52,809 nt of DNA from Oscillospiraceae bacterium (lineage in GTDB: Bacteria > Bacillota > Clostridia > Oscillospirales > SIG627), in the NCBI GenBank assembly GCA_015063985.1, contig SVTC01000016.1, positions 1 to 52,809 of the forward strand, given 5' to 3'. The translations under genes were made by a program, and so were the position numbers. This document shows positions 1-10,384 of this stretch, in pieces. Below the pieces are notes generated by a model. That model was given only the letters and a program-made list of their open reading frames with translations. It was not told the DNA's origin and searched no databases. Numbering within the stretch: position 1 is the stretch's first letter; each line of letters begins with the position of its first letter.

Positions 1-32
1 AGCCGATTTGTTCTCTCTTTCTGCTTGTGTTA

Positions 33-98
33 AGGGTTTGGGCTTAGCCCTTTTGCATTTGTCCAGACAAATGCGATGCTTGCACTTTTGTCAAAGTG
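33..98. repeat. three consecutive small hairpins
   Basis: Three hairpins sit side by side: GGGC/GCCC at 40-50 with a TTA loop, GCATTTGTC/GACAAATGC at 55-74 with a 2-nt loop, and CACTTT/AAAGTG at 83-98 with a TGTC loop. No gene covers them. They resemble, more loosely, the hairpin fields at 15.3, 31.6 and 50.4 kb. The first two could also be terminators of a gene left of the window, but no U-run of the usual length follows the long one. Confidence 0.5.
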
Positions 99-161
99 TA
101 AATTTTCCGCTAAGGATACCACCCTATTTTATGGTTGTTTTTTGTTCTTATGGATTATCTA

Positions 162-190
162 TTGACTTTTCTCTGTGCCTGTGCTAAAAT
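162..190 (+). promoter_or_regulatory. sigma-A type promoter for the phosphatase-like gene
   Basis: The -35 box TTGACT (162-167) and -10 box TAAAAT (185-190) are separated by 17 nt, with an extended TGC before the -10. It lies about 35 nt upstream of the 226 start codon and therefore argues against an earlier in-frame ATG at 175. Confidence 0.75.
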
Positions 191-225
191 TTATCCGAAA
201 TTCAAGCCCTTTTGGAGGTTTAATA

Positions 226-984
226 ATGAAGGTTTGTTTAATTCTTTTGGACGGAATGCGTCCCGATTGTCTGGATAAGGTACCCAAGGCGAAGGAGATA
301 ATGGAAAAGGCGGTATATACCCTTGATGCACGTACCGTGTTTCCTTCTGTCACCCTTCCTTGTCATGTTTCGCTGTTTCACAGTGTCCCACCCGAAAGGC
401 ATGGCACCGTAACTAACGTTTACACTCCTCAGGTAAGACCCGTTACGGGACTTTTTGAGCTTTTATCAAAAAATAAAAAGAAGTGTGCAATGTTTTACGA
501 TTGGGAGGAGCTAAGGGATCTGGGACGCCCCGGCTCATTAAGATATTCTGTATACAGATGGCTGAAGGACGGAGAAGAAGACTCGGGCACTCTTTCCACC
601 GATGATGCTATTGCTTGTCTTAAGAGCGGTAAGATAGACTTTTGCTTTTTGTATCTCGGCCTGCCCGACGGATACGGTCACGGTCATGGCTGGATGACGG
701 ATAAATATATTGAAGGACTTTGTGTTCAGTGGGAAAACGTGGCAAGAGTAATTGATGAATTGGGAGATGCATGTCAGTTTATCATCACCTCCGATCACGG
801 CGGCCACGAAAGAAGCCACGGAAGTGATATGCCGGAGGATATGGTGATCCCCGTTTTTGCCCTCGGTGATGCATTGAAGGATGCCAAGCTCGATAATGTA
901 AATATTATGGATATTGCGCCTACAGTGGCAAAGCTCTTCGGCATAGAGCCCGATTCCGATTGGGAAGGTAAGAGCCTTATATAA
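226..984 (+). CDS. alkaline phosphatase superfamily protein (nucleotide pyrophosphatase/phosphodiesterase-like)
   Basis: A 252-residue soluble protein with the alkaline phosphatase/NPP fold. The N-terminal strand LILLDGMRPD supplies the first metal-binding Asp (D9). PSVTLPCH holds the likely Thr nucleophile (about T43). LPDGYGHGHG and ITSDHGGHERSHG carry the remaining Asp and His ligands of the two-zinc site. Such enzymes hydrolyse phosphodiesters or phosphomonoesters; the substrate cannot be read here. There is no signal peptide, so it is probably cytoplasmic, unlike most secreted family members. The start at 226 is chosen because GGAGG lies at 214-218 and the promoter would lie inside any longer ORF. 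It is a single-gene unit ending at a bidirectional terminator shared with valS. Confidence 0.85.
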   Translation: MKVCLILLDGMRPDCLDKVPKAKEIMEKAVYTLDARTVFPSVTLPCHVSLFHSVPPERHGTVTNVYTPQVRPVTGLFELLSKNKKKCAMFYDWEELRDLGRPGSLRYSVYRWLKDGEEDSGTLSTDDAIACLKSGKIDFCFLYLGLPDGYGHGHGWMTDKYIEGLCVQWENVARVIDELGDACQFIITSDHGGHERSHGSDMPEDMVIPVFALGDALKDAKLDNVNIMDIAPTVAKLFGIEPDSDWEGKSLI

Positions 985-990
985 TAAGTC

Positions 991-1025
991 AAAAAAATAT
1001 CGCGCCTTTAGGCGCGATATTTTTT
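991..1025. terminator. bidirectional intrinsic terminator
   Basis: A perfect 10-bp stem, ATATCGCGCC (997-1006) with GGCGCGATAT (1011-1020) and a TTTA loop, is flanked by an A-run on the left and a T-run on the right. It can therefore end both the phosphatase-like gene (+) and valS (-). Confidence 0.9.
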
Positions 1026-3651
1026 ATTTCAGCTTTTCAATGGATGCATTGATGTTTTCGAGAGTGCGCTTGTAGCCTTCGAGCTTTGCCTTTTCGGCGT
1101 TGACTACCTTTTCGGGAGCCTTGCTTACAAACTCACTGTTGGACAGCTTGCCTTCAAGACGCTTGATCTCGTTTTCTGTCTTTGCTTTCTCGCCGTTGAG
1201 CCTTGCAAGCTCCTTTTCAAGATCCATCATTTCCGCAACGGGGATGTGTACTATTGCGGAGTTTGTGGCAATAACTGCACATCCGTCGGGATCGTGGTTG
1301 TCGCAAAGGTTGATGCTTGAAGCAGATGCCAGACGGGAGAACACTGCCTCGCAGGCTGCAAAATCGTCCTTATGGGCGGTTTCGATAAATACGTTGGTCT
1401 TCTTGGAGGGAGGAACGTTCATTTCGGTGCGGCGTACTCTTATTGCCTTGATCACCTCTATTACTCTGTCCATGCTTTCCTTGCTTTCGGAAAGCACGTA
1501 CTCCTCTTTGTACTCGGGCCAGGAGCTGATCATAATGCTCTCGCCCTCGTGGGGAAGGCTGAGCCAGATCTCCTCTGTGATAAAGGGCATAAAGGGGTGG
1601 AGAAGCTTGAGGGCGTTGGTGAATACCCATGCAAGGGTGTTCTGAGCGATCCTTCCGCTTTCGCTTTCCTTGTCCATAAGCCTGGGCTTAACAAGCTCGA
1701 TGTACCAATCGCAGAATACGTCCCAGATAAAGTCGTAAAGCTTTGCCACCGCAACTCCGAGCTCGTAATTGTCAAGGTTGTCGGTGACCTCCTTGGTGAG
1801 CCGGTTGATCTGGTGGAGCACCCACTTGTCCTCGGGCTTGAGGGTTGCGGGATCAGGCTCTGTGATCTTGTCTATCTCAAGGTTCATCAGGATAAATCTT
1901 GCAGCATTCCAGATCTTGTTTGCGAAGTTTCTGCTTGCCTCGACCTTTTCATCGGAGAAGCGCATATCGTTTCCGGGACTGTTTCCGTTTGCAAGGGTAA
2001 ATCTGAGGGCGTCGGCGCCGTATTTGTCAACGATCTCCAGAGGATCGATTCCGTTTCCGAGGGATTTGGACATCTTTCTGCCCTGGGCGTCTCTTACAAG
2101 ACCGTGAATAAACACGGTGGGGAAGGGGATCTTGTCCATCTGCTCGATGCCGGAGAAGATCATTTTGCTGACCCAGAAGGTGATGATATCGTATGCAGTG
2201 ACCAGAACGTTGGTGGGATAGAAGTAATCGAGATCTTCGGTCTTCTCAGGCCATCCCAAGGTGGAGAAGGGCCAAAGAGCCGAGCTGAACCAGGTGTCCA
2301 GAACGTCCTCGTCTTGAGTTACGTTCTTGCTTTGACACTTGGGACATACAGTTACGTCGGTCTCGCTTACAACCATCTCTCCGCAATCCGCACAGTAGTA
2401 TGCGGGGATCCTATGTCCCCACCAGAGCTGACGGGAAATGCACCAATCGTGGATGTTTTCCATCCAGTTGAGGTAGTTTTTGGAGAAGCGCTCGGGGATG
2501 AAGCTGATCTCGCCCTTTTTGACTACGTCGATAGCGGGCTCTGCAAGGGGAGGCATCTTAACGAACCACTGTCTTGAGCTAAGGGGCTCGACAAGAGTGC
2601 CGCAACGGTAGCAGTGAGCTACGTTATGGCTGTATTCCTCTATCTTGACCAATGCACCGCATTCCTTCAGATCTTCAACTATCTGCTTTCTTGCTTCAAA
2701 ACGGTCAAGACCCTGATATTTTCCGCCCTTTTCGGTTATCTTTGCATTTCCGTCGATGACCTCGATCATCTCCAGATCGTGGCGGAGAGCGACCTCAAAG
2801 TCGTTGGGGTCGTGGCAGGGAGTGATCTTAACACAGCCCGTACCGAAGTCCTTTTCCACGTACTCATCCGCAACAACGGGGATGGGTCTGTCCATAAGAG
2901 GAAGAATAACGTTCTTTCCGACTATATCCTTGTATCTTTCATCATCGGGATGAACCGCAACAGCACTGTCTCCAAGCATTGTCTCGGGACGGGTGGTGGC
3001 AACGGTGATATAATCGTCGGTTCCTTCGATCCTGTACTTTATGTGCCAGAAATTGCCGGGAGTGTCGATGTGGTCTACCTCTGTATCGCTTAAAGCAGTG
3101 TTACAGTTGGGGCACCAGTTGATGATGCGGTAGCCTCTGTAGATAAGCTTTTTGTTGTAGAGACCGACAAAGGTCTTTTTAACCGCTTTGGAGAGGTTGT
3201 CGTCCATAGTAAAGCGTAGTCTTGACCAGTCGCAGGAGGAGCCTATCTTTTTAAGCTGCTCGACTATGCGGTTGCCGTAAAGCTCCTTCCAATTCCATAC
3301 TCGCTTAAGAAATTCCTCTCTGCCGATGTCGTGTCTGGAAAGACCTTCCTTTTTCTTGAGCTCTTCCTCTACCTTTATTTGCGTTGCGATTCCCGCGTGG
3401 TCGGTACCGGGGATCCAGAGCGTGTTGTAGCCCTGCATACGCTTGGAACGGATAATGACGTCCTGAAGGGTGTTATTCAGGGCGTGACCCATATGAAGCT
3501 GTCCGGTTACGTTGGGTGGGGGGATTACGATAGAGAAGGGCTTTTTGCTCTTGTCTGTGCCGGGCTTGAAAAAGCCCTTTTCCTCCCAGGACTTATAAAG
3601 TCTGTCCTCGAAGCTTTTGGGATCGTAGGTTTTGTTAAGTTGGGTTGCCAT
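1024..3651 (-). CDS. valS: valyl-tRNA synthetase
   Basis: An 875-residue class I aminoacyl-tRNA synthetase that charges tRNA-Val and edits mischarged threonine. The HIGH motif appears as [12 protein letters not shown] near residue 50 and the KMSKS motif as [11 protein letters not shown]. The CP1 editing domain, two zinc-like Cys motifs (CPNC; CADCGE..CPKC), the anticodon-binding helical domain and the C-terminal coiled-coil arm ([16 protein letters not shown] region) are all present at normal length. It lies 16 nt downstream of a DUF1015 gene and is most likely co-transcribed with it. No T-box leader is visible between the two genes or upstream of the first, which is notable because clostridial valS genes often have one. 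Confidence 0.98.
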   Translation of the reverse strand: MATQLNKTYDPKSFEDRLYKSWEEKGFFKPGTDKSKKPFSIVIPPPNVTGQLHMGHALNNTLQDVIIRSKRMQGYNTLWIPGTDHAGIATQIKVEEELKKKEGLSRHDIGREEFLKRVWNWKELYGNRIVEQLKKIGSSCDWSRLRFTMDDNLSKAVKKTFVGLYNKKLIYRGYRIINWCPNCNTALSDTEVDHIDTPGNFWHIKYRIEGTDDYITVATTRPETMLGDSAVAVHPDDERYKDIVGKNVILPLMDRPIPVVADEYVEKDFGTGCVKITPCHDPNDFEVALRHDLEMIEVIDGNAKITEKGGKYQGLDRFEARKQIVEDLKECGALVKIEEYSHNVAHCYRCGTLVEPLSSRQWFVKMPPLAEPAIDVVKKGEISFIPERFSKNYLNWMENIHDWCISRQLWWGHRIPAYYCADCGEMVVSETDVTVCPKCQSKNVTQDEDVLDTWFSSALWPFSTLGWPEKTEDLDYFYPTNVLVTAYDIITFWVSKMIFSGIEQMDKIPFPTVFIHGLVRDAQGRKMSKSLGNGIDPLEIVDKYGADALRFTLANGNSPGNDMRFSDEKVEASRNFANKIWNAARFILMNLEIDKITEPDPATLKPEDKWVLHQINRLTKEVTDNLDNYELGVAVAKLYDFIWDVFCDWYIELVKPRLMDKESESGRIAQNTLAWVFTNALKLLHPFMPFITEEIWLSLPHEGESIMISSWPEYKEEYVLSESKESMDRVIEVIKAIRVRRTEMNVPPSKKTNVFIETAHKDDFAACEAVFSRLASASSINLCDNHDPDGCAVIATNSAIVHIPVAEMMDLEKELARLNGEKAKTENEIKRLEGKLSNSEFVSKAPEKVVNAEKAKLEGYKRTLENINASIEKLK

Positions 3652-3667
3652 TTTATCTTCCTTCCTG

Positions 3668-4939
3668 TTAATGGATGATTTTTCTCATAACGAGTCCGGT
3701 GGTGAGCTTGGGATAGAAATAGGTGGATTTCTGGGGCATCTTGTCGCCTGCAAGAGCAACGTCGGAGATCTGAGAGATCTTTGTTGAGTTTACAAAGAAG
3801 CTGCACTGGAAGTCGCCGCTGTCCACGCTGTCAACCGCCTCGTCAAAGCTGCGGGTGTAAACAAGGTTCTTCTGGTTTGCCATATTTGCCTTGTCTATAG
3901 CGAAATGCCTTTCGAGAATAAGATAATGAAGAGCGGTAACGTCAAGAGCCTTGTATGCATCGCAATGATCCTTGATGGAGTCTGTTGCGTGAGCATCCTT
4001 GAGCTTGAGTGAATAAAACTTGTTGTTGCCGAGATACATACCGATTATTCTCTCGTCGCCGCAGGCCTTGCCCAGAGCCTTTTCAAGACACTTTCTGCAA
4101 GCGTGGGCTTCGATCTCGAATTCATCCTTGAGAGCTTCGAGGATCTTTTCCGCATCGAAGCTTTCCAGATTTCTTACCATTCTGTGAGTGGGGAATACCA
4201 CAAGTCCCTCGTTTTCCATATCGATGAGGAACATCATAACGTCATCTGCAAGATCGCCGGGCTTTGCAATACCCTGCTCTCTGAGATAGTTTCTGTAGTT
4301 GATGGCGGTCTCGTAGCGGTGATGTCCGTCTGCGATGTAGAGCTTCTTATCGTCAAAGAGGCGGGAGAGCTTTTCGTTAAGCTCCTCATCCGTGCTGATC
4401 CACAGACGGTGAATGATGCCGTCCTCGGTAACTGCGGTATGCTTGGGCTCTGCGGAGCTGATGCCGTCGATTATTGCCTTTATGCTTCCGTCATCGGAAT
4501 ACATTGAATAGATAAGGCTGAGGTTGCTGCCGGTAGACTTCATCATATTGAGGCGATCCTCTTTGGCCTTGGAAAGTGTCTCCTCGTGGGGGAGTACTAT
4601 TCCCTTGGAGAATTCTTCAAGCTGAACCGCGGCAATAAAGCCCTTGATCTTGAGAGTGTTGCCCTTTACGGTGAATTCTTCCTCGTATACGTAATATCCG
4701 TCCTTTTCATCCTCTGCAAGGACACCGCTTTCGCACCAGCTTTTCAGAACTTCCTTTGCGGTCTTGTAGGGATCGTCGCCCTCGGGAAGCTCAAGGCGCA
4801 CGAAGTTGTGAGGATCCGATGCCAGAAGGGCTCTCTTTTCCTCGGGGGAAATAATGTCATAGGGGGGACAAAGAACTTTGGAGAGCTTGTCATTGTCACA
4901 CTGATATCTCGTTGCTTTGAAAGGTTTTACTGTAGCCAC
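3668..4939 (-). CDS. DUF1015 family protein
   Basis: A 423-residue soluble protein of the DUF1015 family (SerC-like HTH protein annotation in some databases). The hallmark is the [13 protein letters not shown] motif in the middle of the protein, with PPYDIIS near the N terminus. Its biochemical role is not established. The start is a GTG at 4937-4939 preceded by AAGGATG. A promoter at 4977-5005 lies just upstream. The 16-nt gap to valS indicates an operon in which this gene comes first, so it may share translation-related regulation. Confidence 0.88.
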   Translation of the reverse strand: MATVKPFKATRYQCDNDKLSKVLCPPYDIISPEEKRALLASDPHNFVRLELPEGDDPYKTAKEVLKSWCESGVLAEDEKDGYYVYEEEFTVKGNTLKIKGFIAAVQLEEFSKGIVLPHEETLSKAKEDRLNMMKSTGSNLSLIYSMYSDDGSIKAIIDGISSAEPKHTAVTEDGIIHRLWISTDEELNEKLSRLFDDKKLYIADGHHRYETAINYRNYLREQGIAKPGDLADDVMMFLIDMENEGLVVFPTHRMVRNLESFDAEKILEALKDEFEIEAHACRKCLEKALGKACGDERIIGMYLGNNKFYSLKLKDAHATDSIKDHCDAYKALDVTALHYLILERHFAIDKANMANQKNLVYTRSFDEAVDSVDSGDFQCSFFVNSTKISQISDVALAGDKMPQKSTYFYPKLTTGLVMRKIIH

Positions 4940-4976
4940 TTTAATTACATCCTTTTTGTTTTTTAGTCATTATATT

Positions 4977-5005
4977 ATTGTAACTTATTTTTGAGGTTTT
5001 TTCAA
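4977..5005 (-). promoter_or_regulatory. promoter for the DUF1015-valS operon
   Basis: Read on the minus strand, TTGAAA (5000-5005) and TACAAT (4977-4982) are 17 nt apart, about 38 nt upstream of the GTG start. Confidence 0.6.
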
Positions 5006-5030
5006 TAGTTTTGTCAAAAAAATATAAAAC

Positions 5031-7043
5031 TTAGTTAAGATATACCGAAAGTTCTTCGCCCGGGATGGTAGATATGCTGTCATTCTTGTTGCTATGCAGC
5101 CACAGTGCGTCTTCTTTGGCTTTCTCCAAAAGCTCGTCGATGCCGTCGCCTGAGAGATCTAAGGCCATTCTTCCGCTTTGGCGCGTGCCGAAGAAATCAC
5201 CGGGGCCTCTGTTCTCGAGGTCGTATTGGGCGATCTTGAAGCCGTCGGTATTATCGGCAAGAAATTTCAGTCTTTTCAAGTCTTTTGAGGTCGTTTTGGG
5301 AGTGATGAGAATGCAATGGGATGCACGTGAGCCTCTGCCAACTCTTCCTCTGAGCTGGTGAAGCTGACTCAGACCGAAGCGCTCGGGGTTTTCTATTACC
5401 ATTACAGAGGCGTTTGGTACGTTTACACCCACTTCTATTACCGTTGTGGATACCAACACGTCCCACTTTCCCTCGGCAAATTCCGCCATCACCGTCGCCT
5501 TTTCATCGGCTGACATTTTTCCGTGGAGCATAGCTATCCGTCTGTCGAGAAGCTTTTCGCTCATCAGCTCGTGGATCATTGCCGCGCTTTTTACCTCGAA
5601 GGGATCGTCGCCGTCGTCGATCAGCGGACATACCGAATACACCTGCCCACCCTTGGAGATCTCGCTATCTATAAAGGCGAGCATCCTGTCCCTTTTTCCT
5701 TCGTTTATAAGGTAGGTGCTTACGGGGGTGCGCCCGGGTGGAAGCTCGTCAAGAACGCTTATGCTATCCTTATTGAAAAGGAACATTGCAAGGCTTCTTG
5801 GAATGGGGGTGGCGCTCATGACAAGACAGTTTTTGCAAAGGGCCTTACTCAGAAGCTTTCCTCTTTGCTCAACTCCGAAGCGTTGCTGCTCATCCACAAC
5901 GCAAAGGGCAACGTTTTTCAGTTTTGCCGCGGGCTCCAAAAGGGCATGGGTGCCTATGGCTATCACGGGAGCGCTGCCATCAAAGGCGGAGTTGAACTCC
6001 CGTCTTTGAGCTGTCCTTGAGCTGCCGGATAAAAACACTACCTTGACACCCAGCTTTTCAAATATCTTACTGAAAAACTCAAAATGCTGCTTGGCGAGTA
6101 TTTCCGTTGGAGCCATTACTGCGCAGTTGTAGCCATTCTTTGCTACGGTATAGCAGCAGGCGGCACATACTGCCGTCTTTCCGCTGCCCACGTCTCCCTG
6201 AAGCAGACGGTTTGTCACCGTTTTTGAACAAACGTCGGCTTCTATCTCCTCAAAAGCGCGACTTTGGCAGGGGGTGAAGCGGTAGGGGAGCAGGGCGAAA
6301 AAGTCGGAGATGTCCTTTCTTTCCATTTGCACCGAGCTTTCCTGCTTGAGTCTTGCTTCAAAGGCCGTTGCCCTCAATGCAAGGCTGATCAGTTGGCGGT
6401 AATCTATAGAAAATCTGGCTCTTTGCAGATCCTCGGCATTGTCGGGACAGTGGAGTATCCTTAAGCTTTGAGACAGTGGCAGAAGGCTTCGGTTATCTAT
6501 TATATTCCTTGGCAGCGGATCCGTTATATCGTCGAAGAGGTGCTTTGCCTGCTCTATGCATGAGCGTATAAGGCTGTCGTTTAAGCCTTTCGTTTTGGGA
6601 TATACCGCAAAGAACTCACCTTTGGGGAGCTTTTTCAGCCTCGTGGGATTAAAAAGATATAATTCATTATTGTATATTCCCATTCTTGCACTGACGAGAA
6701 TGCGGTCGCCCTTTGCATATTCACGGGCAACGTAGGGTTGATTCATAAAGCAAAGATTCACCTTTTGCTCGCCGTCTGTTGCAAGGAATCTGACCATTCT
6801 CTTTCCCGAGCGTACGTAGCTTGAAAAAGGATTGGTCAGCACCTCCAGCTCAAAGCAATGATCCTCCTCCGTTCCCGCCTCGGAAAGGGAGGTGATGCGG
6901 GCATCCGTCCAGGAGGAGGGAAGATAAGACAAAAGCTCTGAGACCGAGCTTATGCCGATACGGTCAAACAGAGCCTTTTTTTGTTTTCCGATTCCCTTGA
7001 GCTCGTCTATGGACGAGCTCAAGCTGAGTTTTGTTTCATTCAT
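5031..7043 (-). CDS. recG: ATP-dependent DNA helicase RecG
   Basis: A 670-residue superfamily 2 helicase that remodels stalled replication forks and branched DNA. It has an N-terminal helix-hairpin/OB wedge domain (LSSSIDELKGIGKQKK onward), Walker A GDVGSGKT, the RecG-type DEQQ box (VVDEQQRFGVEQR), motif III SATPIPR, and a C-terminal helicase domain with QLRGRVGRG. An ATG at 7061 is in frame, but the ATG at 7041-7043 overlaps the stop of the upstream gene in an ATGAATGA arrangement and has AAGAG before it. I take that as the start, implying translational coupling to the Rad50/YhaN-like gene. Confidence 0.97.
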   Translation of the reverse strand: MNETKLSLSSSIDELKGIGKQKKALFDRIGISSVSELLSYLPSSWTDARITSLSEAGTEEDHCFELEVLTNPFSSYVRSGKRMVRFLATDGEQKVNLCFMNQPYVAREYAKGDRILVSARMGIYNNELYLFNPTRLKKLPKGEFFAVYPKTKGLNDSLIRSCIEQAKHLFDDITDPLPRNIIDNRSLLPLSQSLRILHCPDNAEDLQRARFSIDYRQLISLALRATAFEARLKQESSVQMERKDISDFFALLPYRFTPCQSRAFEEIEADVCSKTVTNRLLQGDVGSGKTAVCAACCYTVAKNGYNCAVMAPTEILAKQHFEFFSKIFEKLGVKVVFLSGSSRTAQRREFNSAFDGSAPVIAIGTHALLEPAAKLKNVALCVVDEQQRFGVEQRGKLLSKALCKNCLVMSATPIPRSLAMFLFNKDSISVLDELPPGRTPVSTYLINEGKRDRMLAFIDSEISKGGQVYSVCPLIDDGDDPFEVKSAAMIHELMSEKLLDRRIAMLHGKMSADEKATVMAEFAEGKWDVLVSTTVIEVGVNVPNASVMVIENPERFGLSQLHQLRGRVGRGSRASHCILITPKTTSKDLKRLKFLADNTDGFKIAQYDLENRGPGDFFGTRQSGRMALDLSGDGIDELLEKAKEDALWLHSNKNDSISTIPGEELSVYLN

Positions 7044-9135
7044 GATCCAACTCTTTTTCACTGTGAATATCTGCGGTGCACAGATCTATCGGCTGATAGC
7101 CGCAGGCGCTGAGCTTTTCTGTGATCTCGAGTGATGTTTTTTGGTCTGTAAAATTGAAGCCGTCAACGAAGAACATCGGGCAGCTTTTCAGATATTCCAT
7201 AGAGATCAAAAGCTTATATACCAGCATTGCCGTTCTGCCCATATAGCTTTGATCCTTTTCGGGGCAGGTCACTATGGAATTGCAGACCATAATGGGAAGC
7301 AATCTTTCAGAAAGCTGAAAATGCTCGTCGGGCTTTCTTATGTTCCTCAAAAGCTTATCTGCGGCGGGGCAGATCCTTGCGGAAAAGTCTTCCTTTATTG
7401 CGGCTACCTGCTTTAGCAAGGGCTTTTGAAGTGCACAAATGGAGTTGTATTCTCCGCTGAGTCGCTCGATCTCCTGCTCGCATGCTGTTATCTGCGACTT
7501 CATTTCCTCTATTTTTTTCAGCTCGACGTCAAGATCCTCGCATTTTTTCTCTGCGGCTGTCTTTTTTGCGAGAAGAGAAGCGGACTGACGCTGGATGAAG
7601 TCAAGCTCCCGTTCAAGAGCCATAAATTCATTTGATACTGTCAAGTCACTTTTGTTGACGTCCGCACTGAGTATGCGCGTGTAATTCTGCTTTTGTGTGT
7701 CAAGCTGATCCTCCAGCTCTGCTATTGCTTCGGAATTTGTAATTATCCTGTCACAGAAGTGACAAAGCTGGGCAGTGGACTTGATTTCCTTTCCGGTATA
7801 TGATAACAGTCCTTTAAGCTTTTCCGTGCAGGTGTCCGCAAGCCTGGAATAGATCTGACACTGCTTTTCACATTTCTCTATTTGCTCGGAGTATACGTCC
7901 TCGGTCTTTCTGTGGGCGTTGAGCTTATCATGCAGAGAGTCGAAATCCTTTTTGGTTTTTATATTCAGCTTTGCCAGGATCTGCCTTGTGCTTTGGCTGA
8001 AAAGCTCGGATATGGTGAACATTATCAAAGCACCGATAAACACACTGGCACCTACAAGAATACAAAACAAGAAGCTCATCTGAGTGTAGGCTCCCAGATA
8101 AATAAATACTATCAGCGCCGTAAGAGCAAGAAGAGCGGCGGCAAATAAAAAGCCGTGGCGGAATTTTCTGTTGGAATTGATCTTTGTGTATTCCCTGAGC
8201 ACGCTTGCGGCGTCGAAGTCGGCATGGTCGAAGAGCCTTTTGTGGTATTCGAGATTGTCCTTCGCGCTCATAAGTCGGTTCTGACCGTCGCAAAGCTGAG
8301 CGCTGAAGCGGCTATACTCCGAATATACTCTCTTTATATCCTCCAGCTCCTTGCGGGGAGGGAGGGCGACCTCGTGCTCCGCCTCGTATTTCAGGATACG
8401 AAGCTTCTTTTCATTGGCACTGATCTCGTTTTTAAGGCTTGCGGCGTTTTCCTTGTTTTCGCAAAGCTTCAGATCGTCGGAATAGTTGTTCATATCAGCC
8501 TTCAGAATAACGCATCTTTTGCTATTTTCGTCCAGCCTTTGAGAATATGCCTCTATATCCCTTTTTAACCGAGTCTTTTGGGATACCAAAGACTCCTCCT
8601 CAAGGATACGGTGGTTCAGATCCTTATACCGTTTTATGGCAAGGTCGCTCTTACCGTTGCCTTGGGGATTGGTGTAAAGCCGCTTCTTTTCATCAAGACT
8701 TTCTATGTTGTCCATAATGCCGTCGTTGATGTCATAGTCCTTCAGACAAAAATCCAACACGGCGGGAGAAACTGTCTGGGGACTGCCTTCGATTATTTTA
8801 TTTACAAAGAATTGGCAAAACAGCTCTCTGTCAAGACCGGTTAGGCTTTTTCCCACCGTTGAATGGTGAAGCTCGAAGCCGACGTTGTTGACGGTCCTTT
8901 CGTCGTTTTCGTATATAACGGATATCTCGTTTTCGCCCTGCCTCAGGCTAATACAGCCCTCGGGGAATTCATCGTCGTATAATGCGGACACGATAAACTC
9001 ACAAATTGCCTCTGCGGCATCGAGGCTTTGCACCTCCACCGAGCAAAGGTGCTCATCCGGCTCCAGAGAAAGCTCTTTTATGCTTTTATAATCTTTTATG
9101 TAAAGCCTTTTCAGGCACAATGGTTCTTTTGACAT
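7036..9135 (-). CDS. degenerate Rad50/YhaN-like coiled-coil protein with central membrane hairpin
   Basis: A 699-residue protein organised like bacterial Rad50/YhaN ATPases. A globular start (LKRLYIKDYKSIKELSLEPDE) is followed by a long coiled coil. Two hydrophobic helices around residues 315-365 (FLFAAALLALTALIVF, then FLFCILVGASVFIGALIMF) interrupt it, a second coiled coil follows, and a C-terminal head contains MFFVDGFNFTD. In YhaN-type proteins the strand after SIKEL leads into GPNEAGKST; here that position reads EVQSLDAAEAICEFI, so the Walker A lysine is missing. The Walker B-like VDGF is also weak. It is therefore probably non-ATPase or a regulatory relative. It overlaps recG by 8 nt, suggesting a DNA repair link. 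The start at 9135 has AAGGAG upstream. Confidence 0.65.
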   Translation of the reverse strand: MSKEPLCLKRLYIKDYKSIKELSLEPDEHLCSVEVQSLDAAEAICEFIVSALYDDEFPEGCISLRQGENEISVIYENDERTVNNVGFELHHSTVGKSLTGLDRELFCQFFVNKIIEGSPQTVSPAVLDFCLKDYDINDGIMDNIESLDEKKRLYTNPQGNGKSDLAIKRYKDLNHRILEEESLVSQKTRLKRDIEAYSQRLDENSKRCVILKADMNNYSDDLKLCENKENAASLKNEISANEKKLRILKYEAEHEVALPPRKELEDIKRVYSEYSRFSAQLCDGQNRLMSAKDNLEYHKRLFDHADFDAASVLREYTKINSNRKFRHGFLFAAALLALTALIVFIYLGAYTQMSFLFCILVGASVFIGALIMFTISELFSQSTRQILAKLNIKTKKDFDSLHDKLNAHRKTEDVYSEQIEKCEKQCQIYSRLADTCTEKLKGLLSYTGKEIKSTAQLCHFCDRIITNSEAIAELEDQLDTQKQNYTRILSADVNKSDLTVSNEFMALERELDFIQRQSASLLAKKTAAEKKCEDLDVELKKIEEMKSQITACEQEIERLSGEYNSICALQKPLLKQVAAIKEDFSARICPAADKLLRNIRKPDEHFQLSERLLPIMVCNSIVTCPEKDQSYMGRTAMLVYKLLISMEYLKSCPMFFVDGFNFTDQKTSLEITEKLSACGYQPIDLCTADIHSEKELDHE

Positions 9136-9171
9136 TTTTAACTCCTTGAGGAGAATTATACGTATAAAGAT

Positions 9172-9200
9172 ATTATACCCCAGCTATCGTTTTTTGTCAA
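9172..9200 (-). promoter_or_regulatory. promoter for the Rad50/YhaN-like gene and recG
   Basis: Minus-strand TTGACA (9195-9200) and TATAAT (9172-9177) with a 17-nt spacer: both boxes are consensus. Confidence 0.85.
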
Positions 9201-9271
9201 CCTGAAATACCCTTTTAGCTGTGATTCTCTGAAAAAACTCTTCCTTTCAGTTATATGGGAGTTTATTTTTA

Positions 9272-9300
9272 TTGACATAAAAAAAACGGTATGTTATAAT
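9272..9300 (+). promoter_or_regulatory. promoter for the asnA-glnN operon
   Basis: TTGACA (9272-9277) and TATAAT (9295-9300) with a 17-nt spacer. The roughly 55-nt leader contains no clear riboswitch. The A-rich spacer and consensus boxes predict strong expression. Confidence 0.88.
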
Positions 9301-9359
9301 AAGGAATAATGGTTATTGTTTGCAAAAAATGATTTTTTGGCATATTGAGGTGAAATCCA

Positions 9360-10367
9360 ATGGATAAAAGCTATATTCCCGAGGGCTACGTTTCCGTCCT
9401 CGACGTGTACCATACACAGACTGCGATCGGAAAGCTGAGGAAGATCTTTGAAGAAAAGCTTTCTCTCGCCCTTAATCTTAAGAGGATCTCCGCTCCTCTT
9501 TTTGTGGACTCCGGATCGGGGCTTAACGACGATCTTAACGGAGTTGAGCGTCCCGTAAGCTTTGATATTCCCGCCGCCGGAGTGACTGCGCAGGTGGTGC
9601 ATTCTCTTGCAAAGTGGAAGAGAATGGCTCTTGCAAAGTATTCCTTCAGGGAGGGCAACGGACTGTGGACGGATATGAACGCCATCCGCCGCGACGAGCA
9701 GACCGATAACATTCACTCCCTCTACGTGGATCAGTGGGACTGGGAAAAGGTGATAAGATGCGAGGACAGAACTCTTGATTATTTGAAAAACACCGTAAAG
9801 CTCATAGTTGGTGCCATTTGTGATACCTGCGAGCAGATCAACGGGATCTATCCTCAGCTTAATACCTCCATCGAAAGAAAGGTATATTTCGTTACCAGCC
9901 AGGAGCTTGAGGATATGTACCCCGAGCTTACGCCAAAGCAGAGAGAGAACAAGGTCGCAAAGGATCACGGCACCGTGTTTATTATGCAGATAGGAAAGGT
10001 GTTAAGATCCGGAAAGCTTCACGACGGCAGAGCCCCCGACTATGACGATTGGGAGCTTAACGGCGATATACTTTTCTATAACCCTGTCCTTGACAGCGCC
10101 TTGGAGATATCCTCCATGGGTATCAGGGTTGACAGAGAAAGCCTTATAAAGCAGCTTGAGATCAGAGGCTGCACCGACAGACTTGAGCTTCCCTTCCACA
10201 AAATGCTTGTTAACGGAGAGCTTCCCCTTACCATCGGCGGAGGCATCGGTCAGAGCAGGCTTTGTATGCTTCTTTTGGGAAAAGCCCACGTCGGTGAGGT
10301 TCAGGTCTCGGTATGGGACAGTCATACCGTTAAGGTATGCGAGGAAAAGGGAGTAGTTCTTCTTTAA
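9360..10367 (+). CDS. asnA: aspartate-ammonia ligase (asparagine synthetase A)
   Basis: A 335-residue AsnA, the class II tRNA-synthetase-like enzyme that makes asparagine from aspartate, ammonia and ATP. Full length and strongly conserved: LFVDSGSGLNDDLNGVERPVSFD, the MNAIRRDE segment, YVDQWDWEKV and the C-terminal GGGIGQSRLCMLLLG motif (class II motif 3). The start is supported by GAGGTG 9-14 nt upstream. It is followed 17 nt later by the glutamine synthetase gene, making an ammonia-assimilation operon that would feed both amide amino acids. No nitrogen regulator site is recognisable upstream. Confidence 0.97.
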   Translation: MDKSYIPEGYVSVLDVYHTQTAIGKLRKIFEEKLSLALNLKRISAPLFVDSGSGLNDDLNGVERPVSFDIPAAGVTAQVVHSLAKWKRMALAKYSFREGNGLWTDMNAIRRDEQTDNIHSLYVDQWDWEKVIRCEDRTLDYLKNTVKLIVGAICDTCEQINGIYPQLNTSIERKVYFVTSQELEDMYPELTPKQRENKVAKDHGTVFIMQIGKVLRSGKLHDGRAPDYDDWELNGDILFYNPVLDSALEISSMGIRVDRESLIKQLEIRGCTDRLELPFHKMLVNGELPLTIGGGIGQSRLCMLLLGKAHVGEVQVSVWDSHTVKVCEEKGVVLL

Positions 10368-10384
10368 AAAGGAAAGGGATAAAT

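Noticed and set aside
1372-2577. 401-codon plus-strand ORF opposite valS
   Set aside because: It is antisense to a textbook valS, has no ribosome binding site and no protein-like composition. It is a mirror ORF caused by codon bias.
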